DNA of 64,000 nucleotides from Atopobiaceae bacterium. GTDB taxonomy: Bacteria > Actinomycetota > Coriobacteriia > Coriobacteriales > Atopobiaceae. Within the stretch, counting starts at the first letter, position 1. Each line of letters starts with the position of its first letter. Below, piece after piece: positions 17,285-25,882 of this stretch. The stretch is from positions 1 to 64,000 of the forward strand of contig JAKVON010000013.1 in NCBI GenBank assembly GCA_022482785.1, given 5' to 3'. The notes beneath the pieces are model-generated. The model was not told the DNA's origin, did not search any database, and saw only the letters and a list, made by a program, of their open reading frames with translations. The position numbers and the translations under genes were made by a program.

Positions 17285-18700
17285 TTACGACTCGAGCTTG
17301 CCGGTCTCAGCGAGGTTCTTGAACCAGTACGCGCTAGCCTTCGGGTAGCGCTTCTGGGTCTCGAAATCAACGTAGAACAGGCCGTAGCGCTTATTGTAGC
17401 CGTTGGTCCAGCTGAACTGGTCCTGAAGCGACCAAACAAAGTAGCCCGCAACGTTTACGCCGCCCTCGATGGCGCGATGAATCCAGGTGAGATGCTGACG
17501 CAGATAGTCAATGCGCGGGGCATCGTCGATGAAACCGTCCTCGAAGTCGTCCTTGTACCCCATGCCGTTCTCGGTCACATAGATTTTCTTGTAGTTGGGG
17601 TAGTCGTTCTTAATTCGCATGAGGAGATCGTAGAGGCCCTCGGGATAGATGATCCAATCCCAGTCAGTCGTTGGGACGCCTTCGCGCACACAGGACTCGC
17701 CAACGCCCTTGAGGAACCAGCGGCTTGAGCCCTTGTCGCCCGTGCCGTTGTGGTGAATGTCGTTCTCGCCTTCGGCGGCGCGCAGGAACTGGCACTTGTA
17801 GGTGTTCACGCCGAGGCAGTCGCAGTACGGCAGAGCCGCGGTCAGAGCTTCGATGTCCTCATCGCGGACATCGAGTTCGCCTCCCGCGATGTGCGCGAGC
17901 CTCGTGGCCGCCTCAAGCGTATCGGGAGCGTAGTGTCCGCGGAACGTGGCATCGAGCACCCAGCGGTTGTTGATAACGTCAGCCATTCGAGCGGCCTCAG
18001 CATCGGCAGCGGAGTTCGGATCGAGAGGATACTTAGGCTCAAGGTTCTGCACGATGCCAATCTCGCCCTCATAACCACCGTCGTGGAAAGCGACGACGGC
18101 ACGGGCGTGAGCCACCATCATGTTGTGCATGAGCTGGAACGCCTTGTCCAAGCGATACTTCTCGCCATGGGGCCAGTTGCCCACGATGAAACTGCCCTCA
18201 GCGGTTGCCGGGATCTCGTTAAAGGTGAACCAGTGTTTAACCTCAGTGAACTCGCCAAAGCAGAAGGTCGCATAATCGACGAAGGCATCGATGGTAGAGC
18301 GGGTGAGGAAACCTTCGCCGCCGTTCTCATAGAACGCTTCGGGAGTGTCGAAGTGATCGAGCGTGACGTAGGGCACGACACCGCGGCGCTCGCATTCGGC
18401 AAAGAGCGCGTGGTAGAAGTCCACACCCTCCTGGTTAAGCGCGCCAGTCCCTGCAGGGAAGATACGCGTCCAGGCAATTGAGACGCGGATGCCGTTCACG
18501 CCAAAGCGCTGACAAAGCTCCAGGTCGACAGGATACCTGTTATAGAAGTCGCTTGCCGGATCGGGAGAAAAACGCCCCTGCGCGGCGAGGAAGTCGTCCC
18601 AAGGCACTTTGCCCTTACCGTGAGTGCGGGTCTCACCCTCGACCTGATAGGCGGCGGTAGCGCCGCCGTAGACGAAACCCTCAGGGAACTGTCTGCTCAT
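17285..18700 (-). CDS. lacG: 6-phospho-beta-galactosidase (GH1)
   Basis: This 471-residue GH1 enzyme is of usual length. The acid/base Glu is in HWFTFNEIPATAEG (about residue 160) and the nucleophile in KIYVTENGMGY (about residue 375). The C-terminal SWTNGYNKRYGLFYVDFETQ, with its Ser, Lys and Tyr phosphate-binding positions, and the GNWPHGEKY segment favour LacG over a plain beta-glucosidase. It hydrolyses lactose-6-phosphate (or related phospho-galactosides) after PTS uptake. ATG 18700 follows AAGGATTG. A lactose/cellobiose-type IIA gene occurs far away at 59.3 kb, not in this operon. Confidence 0.85.
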   Translation of the reverse strand: MSRQFPEGFVYGGATAAYQVEGETRTHGKGKVPWDDFLAAQGRFSPDPASDFYNRYPVDLELCQRFGVNGIRVSIAWTRIFPAGTGALNQEGVDFYHALFAECERRGVVPYVTLDHFDTPEAFYENGGEGFLTRSTIDAFVDYATFCFGEFTEVKHWFTFNEIPATAEGSFIVGNWPHGEKYRLDKAFQLMHNMMVAHARAVVAFHDGGYEGEIGIVQNLEPKYPLDPNSAADAEAARMADVINNRWVLDATFRGHYAPDTLEAATRLAHIAGGELDVRDEDIEALTAALPYCDCLGVNTYKCQFLRAAEGENDIHHNGTGDKGSSRWFLKGVGESCVREGVPTTDWDWIIYPEGLYDLLMRIKNDYPNYKKIYVTENGMGYKDDFEDGFIDDAPRIDYLRQHLTWIHRAIEGGVNVAGYFVWSLQDQFSWTNGYNKRYGLFYVDFETQKRYPKASAYWFKNLAETGKLES

Positions 18701-18743
18701 GTTCAATCCTTTCGACATGATCGCGAGGCATCGCCCCGCGCTT

Positions 18744-19037
18744 CTATGCAAGAGATGTGCCGCCGGGCGCAAAGGGAAGGTACGCCCGACGATTTGAGAC
18801 CTCCGAGGGCACATGTCCCCTACTGAGAAGACTGGCAAGAGATTCGTCATTTGCCTCGTGTTCGATTGAGTCCCCAATTGTCTCAAGGGCATCAACCTTC
18901 TTCGCAATAAAAGCGACGTATGAGGCCAGCAGTGCTTTGACTGGCTCGCCCGAGAGGTCGAGATGGCCCTCTTTCACGCCGTCATAGTGCCACATGGATT
19001 TCGAGATCATGATATTTCGTGCGTGAGTGTCAATCAA
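18744..19037 (-). CDS. Hypothetical protein upstream of lacG
   Basis: A 97-residue frame starts at TTG 19037, 6 nt after a perfect AGGAGG. It reads MIDTHARNIMISKSMWHYDG, then a helical middle segment (KALLASYVAFIAKKVDALETIGDSI). I do not recognise a family. It is cotranscribed with lacG (44-nt gap) and lies behind the only promoter-like sequence of this unit, so it may be a small regulatory or accessory protein, or a truncated gene. Confidence 0.45.
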   Translation of the reverse strand: MIDTHARNIMISKSMWHYDGVKEGHLDLSGEPVKALLASYVAFIAKKVDALETIGDSIEHEANDESLASLLSRGHVPSEVSNRRAYLPFAPGGTSLA

Positions 19038-19050
19038 GATATGCCTCCTG

Positions 19051-19085
19051 GTTGTCAATAACCTTGTTTCGGTTATATATAATCA
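19051..19085 (-). promoter_or_regulatory. Promoter/operator of the lacG unit
   Basis: Read on the minus strand, TATATATAACC precedes a 6-bp dyad ATAACC(N7)GGTTAT (19058-19076), overlapping a second small dyad GGTT(N6)AACC. This AT-rich patch ahead of the AGGAGG is the likely promoter with a repressor site. Confidence 0.4.
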
Positions 19086-19508
19086 CTCACGCCAACGAAC
19101 ATCAAGGGAGAATTTGGTTATTTGAAACCAATACCCCTGCGGGGCCATCCTCGATCAATTTCTCCACTCGGGATCACCCAGCGTCAATCGTCCACGAGAT
19201 CGAGAATGATGGTGCTTAAGCGCACGTCTCTCTTCTAGACATCGCCGTGGACCAATTCTTTCACACGATTCGGCAATCCTTCCATCGCCGCGCATCTATT
19301 TCAGGTAGCAAGCGCAGACCAGCGGCAAGCAGCACTTCGACTAGCTCACCCTTTCAGAATTCCCAGGCTGGGTGGAAAGAATAGAGATGCCAGCAATCAC
19401 AGCACGAGCGCATCATCATGGAATGCAGTTTGAAACCTCCAAACGGCTTGGTCACCAAAACCCTGGACGAGATTATCCGCTCAGCAACGTTGCTTATTAG
19501 TCCTTCCC

Positions 19509-19545
19509 CTCCCCGCCGCCGTTAGGTGTTCCTGGCGGCGGGGAG
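19509..19545. terminator. GC-rich hairpin
   Basis: Perfect 12-bp arms CTCCCCGCCGCC and GGCGGCGGGGAG with a 13-nt loop. There is no T-run on either side; it may be a bidirectional transcription barrier. Confidence 0.4.
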
Positions 19546-19583
19546 GGCGGCCGCGGGAGGGCTTGGCTGCGGCCGTGGCCTGG

Positions 19584-19621
19584 CAAAAGGGCGACCGCCC
19601 GAGTTTCCCCGAGCGGTCGCC
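19584..19621 (-). terminator. Rho-independent terminator of the YraN-like gene
   Basis: On the minus strand, GGCGACCGC and GCGGTCGCC form a hairpin extended by inner TCGGG/CCCGA-type pairing and followed by CTTTTG, 33 nt past the YraN stop. Confidence 0.7.
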
Positions 19622-19653
19622 TTTACGCTCCCAGCGGTTGAGAGTATCTAGGG

Positions 19654-20097
19654 CTACTCCTCCCACTGGTAGGCGCCGATGAGGTGGCGGAGCCTTGCAC
19701 AGCGCTCGCCGACGATGTTGAGGGCGATGACGTCCACGCGGATGCTCTCGGCCTCGGGATGCCCCGCGAGCCACAGCAGGGCGAGCTTGCGGAACCTGGT
19801 CTGCTTGGCCTTGTCGATGGCGAGTTCTGGCATGGCGTCGGAGTCCTCGCCGAGCTTGCGTGCGGTCTTGACGAGCACGAGGACGGGCGTCCCCTCGTCC
19901 TCGGCCACGCAGTCAACCTCGCCCGCCTGGCAGCGCCATTCACGCTCGAGGATGGCGTAGCCGCGCTTCTCGAGGTAGCTGGTGGCGAGCTTGCGGCCCT
20001 CCATAGCGACCTCGGCGGCGGTCATCTCGGCGACGGGCTTCGCCTCCTCGGTCTGGCCGGTGGTCGGCTGCTGCTGGGTCTTGGTGTTCTCGGTCAT
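19654..20097 (-). CDS. YraN family (UPF0102) nuclease-like protein
   Basis: A 147-residue protein: a hydrophilic Gln/Thr/Glu-rich N-terminus of about 25 residues, then the UPF0102 core. Matches are EGRKLATSYLEKRGYAILEREWRCQAGEVDCVA (GE(I/V)D), VLVLVKTA in place of VEVKTR, and KAKQTRFRKLALLWLA with RVDVIAL. The D...VxK arrangement is a PD-(D/E)xK-type fold; in vivo function is poorly known. The usual neighbours (rnhB, comM, dprA) are absent. Its own terminator follows. Confidence 0.8.
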   Translation of the reverse strand: MTENTKTQQQPTTGQTEEAKPVAEMTAAEVAMEGRKLATSYLEKRGYAILEREWRCQAGEVDCVAEDEGTPVLVLVKTARKLGEDSDAMPELAIDKAKQTRFRKLALLWLAGHPEAESIRVDVIALNIVGERCARLRHLIGAYQWEE

Positions 20098-20557
20098 TTC
20101 TGCTCCCTAGGACGTGGGGCCCCTTTGGCCCCTCGAAGGCCTTGGTGCAAGCTCCTCCCGGGGTTCCGCCGCGTCACGGGCGTGGCGTGCGGCGGGTTCC
20201 CGGGAGGAGCGCCGACCGGCGGGAAGAGGTGCTTGCCGGCCGTGCGACCATGGGCTTCGAGGGGCCAGTGAGGGTCGCCCGAGCGCACGCGAGGGCGCGG
20301 GTTTTCGACGGCGCGGGAAGGATAGGGGACCTTCCGCGGGTCCCCGGCGCATCCGCGGGGTCGGAAACCCGTTCGTTTTTCGACGCTGGCTCGGTTGATA
20401 TCGCTGAGGATATTCGGAATACGTCTTTTACTATTTGCAGGGGCAACATGCTATGAAGCACAGGTTTAACCCGTCCACGATGATAGGATTCCTCTAGGGA
20501 GATTGCTTTTATTTGCCATTCTGCCGCGAGGCCAAAATCGGCTTGGAGCTGGTTAAA
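20098..20557. other. Intergenic region with left cassette repeat
   Basis: No gene is supported. The first 250 bp are very GC-rich; after the 43-bp repeat at 20342-20384 the sequence becomes AT-richer and includes the probable promoter of the two-gene defence cassette. Confidence 0.4.
20342..20384 (+). repeat. 43-bp direct repeat, left copy
   Basis: It starts CCCCGGCGCATCCGCGGGG and ends CCGTTCGTTTTTCGAC. The same 43 bp recurs in the same orientation at 23391-23433 with only two mismatches (AT versus CC). The pair encloses exactly the two-gene cassette, as attachment-site or recombination duplications do. Confidence 0.85.
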
Positions 20558-22207
20558 GTGATTAATGAGATTGTCGTCAGGGGCTTTCGCATTCTTCAGG
20601 ATTTTAGGTGGCAACCTTGCGATGGAATAAACATCCTTGTCGGAGCCAACTCTGCCGGAAAGTCCACAGTCCTTGATGCCCTCGAGCTCGTTACTCGCGG
20701 CAGCCTACATGGCCAACCAGCACGGTTCGGCCTCTCGCCCGATTGGTTCAACACGGACGACGTCGAGGCCTTCTTTGATTCCTTGTCCGATGGTGGCTCG
20801 ACCTATGCAAATCCACCTGAGATTCTGATTGCCGCTACCTTTCGGGACGAGCCTTCGCTGGCAGGTATCAAGGGCTGCCAGGGTCCAGCTGGCGCGGCCG
20901 TTAATGCTCCTGGGCTTTGTATTTCCTTCTCGGTTCCTCCGGAGCTACAGCCTCAGTTCACCGTCGAGGCGAAGGCTCAGCTCGAGAATGAGGGCGACGT
21001 CCACGTCATCCCCACCGACTACTACGAATGCACGTGGAAGAGTTTCACGGGCAACAGGCTCTTGCGAAGACCGAAGGGGGTCAGCTGCTCCCGCGTCGAC
21101 ATAGAGCCGGCTGCGCACTCGAAAGCAATCGACTCGTACGCAAGGGGAATCATCTGCGACGAGCTCAGTGAAGAAAAGCTTCGGGATGTTTCCAGTCGTT
21201 TCAGGGAGCTCGCAATCAATGTGGACAAGGACGTCCTTGCAGACATCGCCATCGGCTGCGGCGAAAGGGACTCCCTTGGCCTGCAGATAGACAAATCGCC
21301 ACGTACCGATTGGAAGAACTCGATTGTGCTGCATAGAGGAGGACTTCCGCTCGCAGTGCTGGGGAGCGCCGAGCAGGTGCTCACAAAATGCTCCGTAAGC
21401 CTATCGGGCTCCAATCAAACATCGCTGCTGCTGCTTGAGGAGCCCGAGTGCCACCTGTCGCACACCTCCCTCAATGAGTTGATTGCCATCATCGCGCGTG
21501 CGGCGCACGACGGCCGGCAGGTCTTCGTTACCACGCACAGCCCCTTCGTCCTCAACAGGCTTGGTCTCGACAGGCTATTCGTGATGGCTTCTGGCGGAAA
21601 TCCCAAAAGAATCGGTGGCCTCGCAGGTGATACGGTTCAATATTTCAAAAGGATTTCCGGGTATGACACGCTCCGAATCGCACTGGCGGACAGATCCGTC
21701 CTCGTAGAGGGCCCCACCGACGAGATGGTATTCGACTGGGCATTCCGGAAGATGCGGGGTTGCCTGCCATGGGAGCGTGGCATCGACGTCATCGAGTGCG
21801 GTATCCAGCACAGACGCCTCCTCGAGTTCGCTTGTGCGCTAGACAAGAAGAACGTTGTTGCTCTGAGGGACAATGACGGACAGCAACCCCAGCACTGGAT
21901 CGAAAAGGCACAACCGTACCTTTCTGACGAGAGAAAATTCTTCTGCGGCGCTTGCGAGGGTGGGCACACAATCGAACCGCAGGTAATCAATGCAAATCTG
22001 GGGAGTCTTGACCTACTCGCTCGCTCCGTGGAATGTGATGACAGAACACGCGAGGGCCTCGAACAATTCATGACCGATAACAAGACCGAGTGGGCCCTCA
22101 ACCTGCTCGAAAAGGATATTTCCGCCACGTGCGATTTGTCGGTCCCGTCATACATCCGCGACGCCATCAATTTCATCGACCCGAAGCCTGAGGGCGAGAG
22201 TGAATAG
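20558..22207 (+). CDS. OLD-family ATPase/TOPRIM nuclease (GajA-like)
   Basis: From GTG 20558 (GGAG upstream) the protein has about 549 residues. The N-terminal ABC-type ATPase shows VVRGFRILQDF, Walker A in VGANSAGKSTVLDAL, a signature-like VSLSGSNQTSLLLLEEPECHLSH (Walker B with Glu) and the VTTHSPFVL switch His. The C-terminal TOPRIM domain has SVLVEGPTDEMVFDWAF and a VVALRDNDG acidic pair. This is the class 2 OLD architecture of GajA, the DNA-nicking subunit of Gabija. It overlaps the downstream helicase gene by 8 nt. OLD proteins also exist outside Gabija, so the name is provisional. Confidence 0.8.
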   Translation: MINEIVVRGFRILQDFRWQPCDGINILVGANSAGKSTVLDALELVTRGSLHGQPARFGLSPDWFNTDDVEAFFDSLSDGGSTYANPPEILIAATFRDEPSLAGIKGCQGPAGAAVNAPGLCISFSVPPELQPQFTVEAKAQLENEGDVHVIPTDYYECTWKSFTGNRLLRRPKGVSCSRVDIEPAAHSKAIDSYARGIICDELSEEKLRDVSSRFRELAINVDKDVLADIAIGCGERDSLGLQIDKSPRTDWKNSIVLHRGGLPLAVLGSAEQVLTKCSVSLSGSNQTSLLLLEEPECHLSHTSLNELIAIIARAAHDGRQVFVTTHSPFVLNRLGLDRLFVMASGGNPKRIGGLAGDTVQYFKRISGYDTLRIALADRSVLVEGPTDEMVFDWAFRKMRGCLPWERGIDVIECGIQHRRLLEFACALDKKNVVALRDNDGQQPQHWIEKAQPYLSDERKFFCGACEGGHTIEPQVINANLGSLDLLARSVECDDRTREGLEQFMTDNKTEWALNLLEKDISATCDLSVPSYIRDAINFIDPKPEGESE

Positions 22208-23312
22208 GGCAGTCATCGCAGTTGCAGGCGCCGGGAAGACCGAGCGTCTCGCGAAGGCGGTCGTCGACGAGCCCGATCCCGAGCGCGTCCTGGTGCTTAC
22301 CTATACGACCACGAATCAACGAGAGGACGCCGCGAGGATAGCCCAGAGGATGAATCGCAGGGGAACCTACCCGAAGGTAATGGGCTGGTACGCGTTCCTT
22401 ATCAATGAAATCATCCGACCATATTTGCCGATGCTATATCCTGATATTAGCCTTCATAGCGTGGCTCAGAGCGATCCTGACACTTTTCTTGGTCTTACCG
22501 ATGCTGCGCGATACATTAATCGCAACGGAAATGCTTACCCCAGTCACCTCGGAAAACTGGCTCTCGACACAATTGTCGCAAGCAATGGCGCAGCCATCGA
22601 GAGGGTTGAATACCTCTATGACAGAATCTATATCGATGAGGCTCAGGATTTACGCGGCAACGATTTATGCGTACTCGAGAGGCTGTTGCTGTCTCGGATA
22701 GACATTCGGTTGGTTCTTGACCCGTGCCAATCGACTTTGAGCACAGCCCCTCGCGATCGTAAGTATGCGAAGAAATATGAAAACGCAAAAATAATCGACC
22801 TGTATCGTCAGTGGGAGAAGAAGCGCCTGCTAGAAATCGAGTACGACAATGAAACCCATCGTTTCACTCCCCAGATTGCCCTTTTTTCCGACCACATTAT
22901 CCGAGAAGCACTCGGCTTAGAACGCACTCGCAGCAAGATTCTACCGAGGGGACATCACGATGGCATCTTCCTTGTCGACAAGCAGAACTTGAGAAGCTAT
23001 GTCGATGAATTGAATCCCACAGTCCTTGCAATCCAGAGCAGCGCGCGGCTTGGCTTTCCCGAGACGTTCAACTTCGGAAAGGCAAAGGGACTTACTCGGG
23101 ATGACATCCTGATTATCGCCACTAATCCAATCGAGCGGTTCTTGGCAAAGGGTAACCCCCTTCGCCCAAAGAGCGCCTGCGGATTCTACGTTGCCGTCAC
23201 GCGCGCCCGCTATAGCGTGGCAGTTGCTGTTTCGAATCCGGAGATGACGCTACACGCGATGCAGAGCTCCTCCTCCAAGTGGAGGGACATCCGAGTTCAA
23301 TGCGTTGACTAA
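22200..23312 (+). CDS. UvrD-like helicase (GajB-like)
   Basis: This 370-residue superfamily 1 helicase starts at GTG 22200, inside the upstream gene's end. Motif I is VAGAGKTERLAKAV right at the N-terminus, motif II IYIDEAQDL, and motif VI FYVAVTRARYSVAVAV. Gabija pairs an OLD nuclease with a UvrD-like protein that senses nucleotide or DNA state. This partner is shorter than typical GajB proteins and starts almost at Walker A, so an upstream Q-motif is absent. Same-strand overlap and the flanking repeats show that the pair moves as one unit. Confidence 0.75.
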   Translation: MNRAVIAVAGAGKTERLAKAVVDEPDPERVLVLTYTTTNQREDAARIAQRMNRRGTYPKVMGWYAFLINEIIRPYLPMLYPDISLHSVAQSDPDTFLGLTDAARYINRNGNAYPSHLGKLALDTIVASNGAAIERVEYLYDRIYIDEAQDLRGNDLCVLERLLLSRIDIRLVLDPCQSTLSTAPRDRKYAKKYENAKIIDLYRQWEKKRLLEIEYDNETHRFTPQIALFSDHIIREALGLERTRSKILPRGHHDGIFLVDKQNLRSYVDELNPTVLAIQSSARLGFPETFNFGKAKGLTRDDILIIATNPIERFLAKGNPLRPKSACGFYVAVTRARYSVAVAVSNPEMTLHAMQSSSSKWRDIRVQCVD

Positions 23313-23390
23313 TGCTCTTGATTCGACAATTGTGGACGACATATTAAGCAACATCAGGAACCTTCGGAACAGAATAAAATGGCACTCCTG

Positions 23391-23433
23391 CCCCGGCGCC
23401 CCCGCGGGGTCGGAAACCCGTTCGTTTTTCGAC
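23391..23433 (+). repeat. 43-bp direct repeat, right copy
   Basis: Second copy of the repeat at 20342-20384 (41 of 43 positions identical). It begins 78 bp after the helicase stop. Confidence 0.85.
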
Positions 23434-23538
23434 AGGCGGAGGGATGACGCCTGCCGACATGATTCGACCTCAGCTATGGACACGCCCACGCCTCTGGGAC
23501 AATGCGGCATACGCAATCGTCCGACCGAAGGGGAAGGC

Positions 23539-23748
23539 ATGGAGGAGTTCGTCGCACCAGACCCCGACACGCTCTACGTCACTGACAACGAGGGCCTCAT
23601 CACGTACGCGGACATGGTCAGGGACCTTGACGAGGACGTCGCCCCGAGCTGCCAGGAAGACCTCGACCTCCTCATGTGGAGCTTCGGAGCGGAGGAAATC
23701 GGCAAGGCCCCTGAATCAGAGACAAAGAGCGGGGACGCGGGCGACTGA
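23539..23748 (+). CDS. Small acidic hypothetical protein
   Basis: ATG 23539 follows GGGGAAGG. The product has 69 residues, strongly acidic (LYVTDNEGLITYADMV, RDLDEDVAPS), with no cysteine pairs or membrane segment. I recognise no family. The upstream frame continues open through the 43-bp repeat but has no support as coding. Confidence 0.5.
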   Translation: MEEFVAPDPDTLYVTDNEGLITYADMVRDLDEDVAPSCQEDLDLLMWSFGAEEIGKAPESETKSGDAGD

Positions 23749-23783
23749 CCCGCATCCCCGCCGCACCTAGATCGGATTCTCTA

Positions 23784-24122
23784 CTACGGCCGAGGTACCT
23801 CTCCCCTGCCCCCGTCACCCTGGCCATACGACAGGGAGTTGTACTGCTCCGAGAACAGGACCGTGTTCTCGCTCAACCATGCGTAGAGGTCCTCCCTCGA
23901 GATGAAGGCGCCTCGCCTCATCCCCGGGAAGATGCGGAACGGCAGTGGGTCGTCCGTGCGGGTCGCCCACTCCTTCACCCTCGAATGGTGGACGTGCAGC
24001 ATCTTCGCCACCTCGAGCATGGAGTAGTACTCGACCACGCGCACCTCCACGGAGTCGACGCACACCGTGGCCAGGGCTGCATTGTAGCTGCGTTCTATGG
24101 GTTCGTTCGTGATATGGGCCAT
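23784..24122 (-). CDS. Excisionase-like helix-turn-helix protein
   Basis: A 112-residue protein starting at ATG 24122 (AGGAGACC upstream). Its centre is a MerR/excisionase-type HTH_17 domain: YYSMLEVAKMLHVHHSRVKEWATRT...FRIFPGMRRGAFISREDLYAWL, where the wing reads R..AF(I)..edL..WL. Such proteins bind attachment-site arms or regulate excision, which fits the attachment-like site at 25.6-25.9 kb. Confidence 0.7.
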   Translation of the reverse strand: MAHITNEPIERSYNAALATVCVDSVEVRVVEYYSMLEVAKMLHVHHSRVKEWATRTDDPLPFRIFPGMRRGAFISREDLYAWLSENTVLFSEQYNSLSYGQGDGGRGEVPRP

Positions 24123-24725
24123 GATGGTCTCCTGTGTCGTCCGGCAGGCCGAGCGCGGCAGCCGATTCCCGCGCCGGCCGTGTCCCGTTTCAATCAAGCT
24201 GTATATGACAACGACTCGGTCCTCGCACGCCGCGCCAGGGGCTAACTGTCCCGTACGGTCCCGCAGGGTCAGTAGGACGGCGCTTCATGGGGAATCCACG
24301 GAAGGCATCGCAGTGTCGGACGTTCGGGAAGCTATCGGGCTCGGCTCGGCGCGATGCTGGAGGCGGTCGGACGGGGCAGCATCGACTCGAATCCATGCCT
24401 GAGCAACGCACGACGTCGCCCGGGGGCTCCCGAGAGCCGAGACGCCCCTGTCCCCGACCGAGACGGGAACCGGGCGGAGCTGTCATCGGGCACCCACCGC
24501 CATGCCGTCCTCCCTACTCGGAGGGGGATCAGGAGCGATAAGAGTTTGCGCATAAAGTTTTGCATTTGGGGAGGACAGGAATGCGGGAGTCCGCGCTGAT
24601 CAGGCGCATCTCCTTTGACTACGCAGTCAGGAGATGCCCCTATGAAGGCCAGCAGGGGACAGTCGTCTGGCACCCGCGCTATCGTAAGGGGACGTCGAAT
24701 TTCAGCCGAGAGAACGAGGATAGCC
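24123..24725. other. Gene-free stretch
   Basis: No supported gene. Frames on both strands are GC-driven and lack ribosome-binding sites. The last part contains the promoter region of the gene at 24726. Confidence 0.35.
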
Positions 24726-25475
24726 ATGGTCATTGGCGACAAGGGAAGCATCGAGTCAATCTTTTCCGACTACCTCAATGAGTACGAGGCGACGACGATC
24801 GAAGAGCAGCATGAGCTGCTCAACAGAGTCGATGCTTCGCTTTTCTCGACAACCTACGAATACGAGTGGTCTCGCTACAACCAGGCCATCTGCGAGAGCG
24901 TCATGAAGATGGTCCGGTACGAGGCATCCCTCCGAGCCTGGAGCGCCACGCTCGCCAAGTATCCCAGGGAACAGTGCGAGATGCTCAAGGTCGACTTCGT
25001 CATGCCTGTTCTTCATCTCGCATGCGAGTTGCCCCTCATGGTCAAGGACGAGATTGTGCATGGCGCCTCGACTCTGTCCTACCTGGCCTCGAATGAGGAT
25101 CGTGATTTGGCAGCTCTCGAAAATGTGAAGCAGGGCGGTTGGCAAGATCTCTTTTCTCGTGAGGTGAGATCGAGGCCCGAAGGAAAGGAGCTGTCAGAGA
25201 AGGTTGACGCCCTCTGGGAATCCGACGGGGCAAAGCGTCTTCGCAACCGACATGGGGCAACGCAGCATGACGTGTACCCAGACCTGATCAACACCAGACC
25301 ACTTGCCTGGGAGGACGGGAATGGGGTCACTTTTTTCGGGATTGAAGAACCCATCGACCTCGGGAATGAGATCGAGGCGATGTCGGCGCAGCGGATCGTG
25401 GCACAAGAGGCGTATCGAGAATTCCATCGCTTCGCGTCGAAGCTCCACGACGAGATGCCACCAACGATGCCCTGA
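24726..25475 (+). CDS. Hypothetical protein
   Basis: From ATG 24726 (GAGGA upstream) a 249-residue, mainly helical and acidic soluble protein is encoded, starting MVIGDKGSIESIFSDYLNEY. It contains LPLMVKDEIVHGASTLSYLA and a RLRNRHGATQHDVYPDL segment. I do not recognise the family. It has ordinary codon use and lies between the excisionase-like gene and the attachment-like site, so it is probably cargo of the integrated element. Confidence 0.6.
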   Translation: MVIGDKGSIESIFSDYLNEYEATTIEEQHELLNRVDASLFSTTYEYEWSRYNQAICESVMKMVRYEASLRAWSATLAKYPREQCEMLKVDFVMPVLHLACELPLMVKDEIVHGASTLSYLASNEDRDLAALENVKQGGWQDLFSREVRSRPEGKELSEKVDALWESDGAKRLRNRHGATQHDVYPDLINTRPLAWEDGNGVTFFGIEEPIDLGNEIEAMSAQRIVAQEAYREFHRFASKLHDEMPPTMP

Positions 25476-25593
25476 GGGAGGCACAGGAGGTACGGGATCG
25501 CCGTTCGCCCGATTGGGAAATCGGGCCCGGAATGGCACGTTTTATGCATTTCTCGAAGGGCGGAAAACACGCGGCACCGAAATAACTTGCGCG

Positions 25594-25626
25594 TTTTGAC
25601 ACTCCTTTGACACTCATTTTGACACT
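25594..25626 (+). repeat. Triple phased TTGACACT repeat, left cluster
   Basis: TTGACACT occurs at 25596, 25607 and 25619, i.e. with spacings of 11 and 12 nt (about one helical turn each). An identical arrangement occurs on the other side of the tRNA-Val fragment at 25835, 25846 and 25858. Arrays like this are typical arm-type binding sites of tyrosine integrases. Confidence 0.7.
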
Positions 25627-25628
25627 GT

Positions 25629-25664
25629 AAAAAAGCAGGTCAGGGCATATATGCTCTGACCTGC
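25629..25664 (-). terminator. Terminator following the tRNA-Val 3' end
   Basis: On the minus strand, 8 nt after the tRNA CCA end, GCAGGTCAGAGCAT pairs with ATGCCCTGACCTGC (one mismatch) around a short loop and runs into TTTTTT. It is a textbook rho-independent terminator reading away from the tRNA fragment. Confidence 0.85.
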
Positions 25665-25671
25665 GTATTTA

Positions 25672-25716
25672 TGGTGGGCGTTGCAAGATTTGAACTTGCG
25701 ACCTCTTCCGTGTCAG
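25672..25716 (-). other. Partial tRNA-Val(GAC) 3' half: attachment-site core
   Basis: Read on the minus strand it starts in an anticodon loop CTGACAC (anticodon GAC, Val), continues with the 3' anticodon strand GGAAG, variable region AGGTC, T arm GCAAG-TTCAAAT-CTTGC and acceptor AACGCCC-ACCA. The 5' half is absent: the sequence beyond the anticodon loop cannot pair. A tRNA 3' end beginning in the anticodon loop is the classical target duplication of integrative elements. Confidence 0.8.
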
Positions 25717-25834
25717 CGCGCCCCGCTGGCTTTTCTCACCTTGCCGCATTTTTCATGCGTTGCCGAATCCGCCGCTCAGAGGCCGTTTCCTGGGTTTCAA
25801 ATCTTTCACCCCGTAGCATGGTTCCCGAGACGTC

Positions 25835-25865
25835 TTGACACTATTTTGACACTGCCTTTGACACT
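25835..25865 (+). repeat. Triple phased TTGACACT repeat, right cluster
   Basis: TTGACACT at 25835, 25846 and 25858, with the same 11/12-nt spacing as the left cluster. It ends 18 nt before the integrase remnant. Confidence 0.7.
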
Positions 25866-25882
25866 CTGGAGATGCAGCGGGC

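Larger units (their letters stand above)
19086..19653. other. Long intergenic region with terminators
   Basis: No supported gene is seen between the lacG promoter and the YraN-like gene. It holds two GC-rich hairpins listed separately. The short frame over 19481-19774 is a compositional shadow. Confidence 0.4.

Noticed and set aside
25672-25716. Complete tRNA-Val gene
   Set aside because: Only the 3' half is present; the sequence 5' of the anticodon loop cannot form the anticodon, D or acceptor stems.
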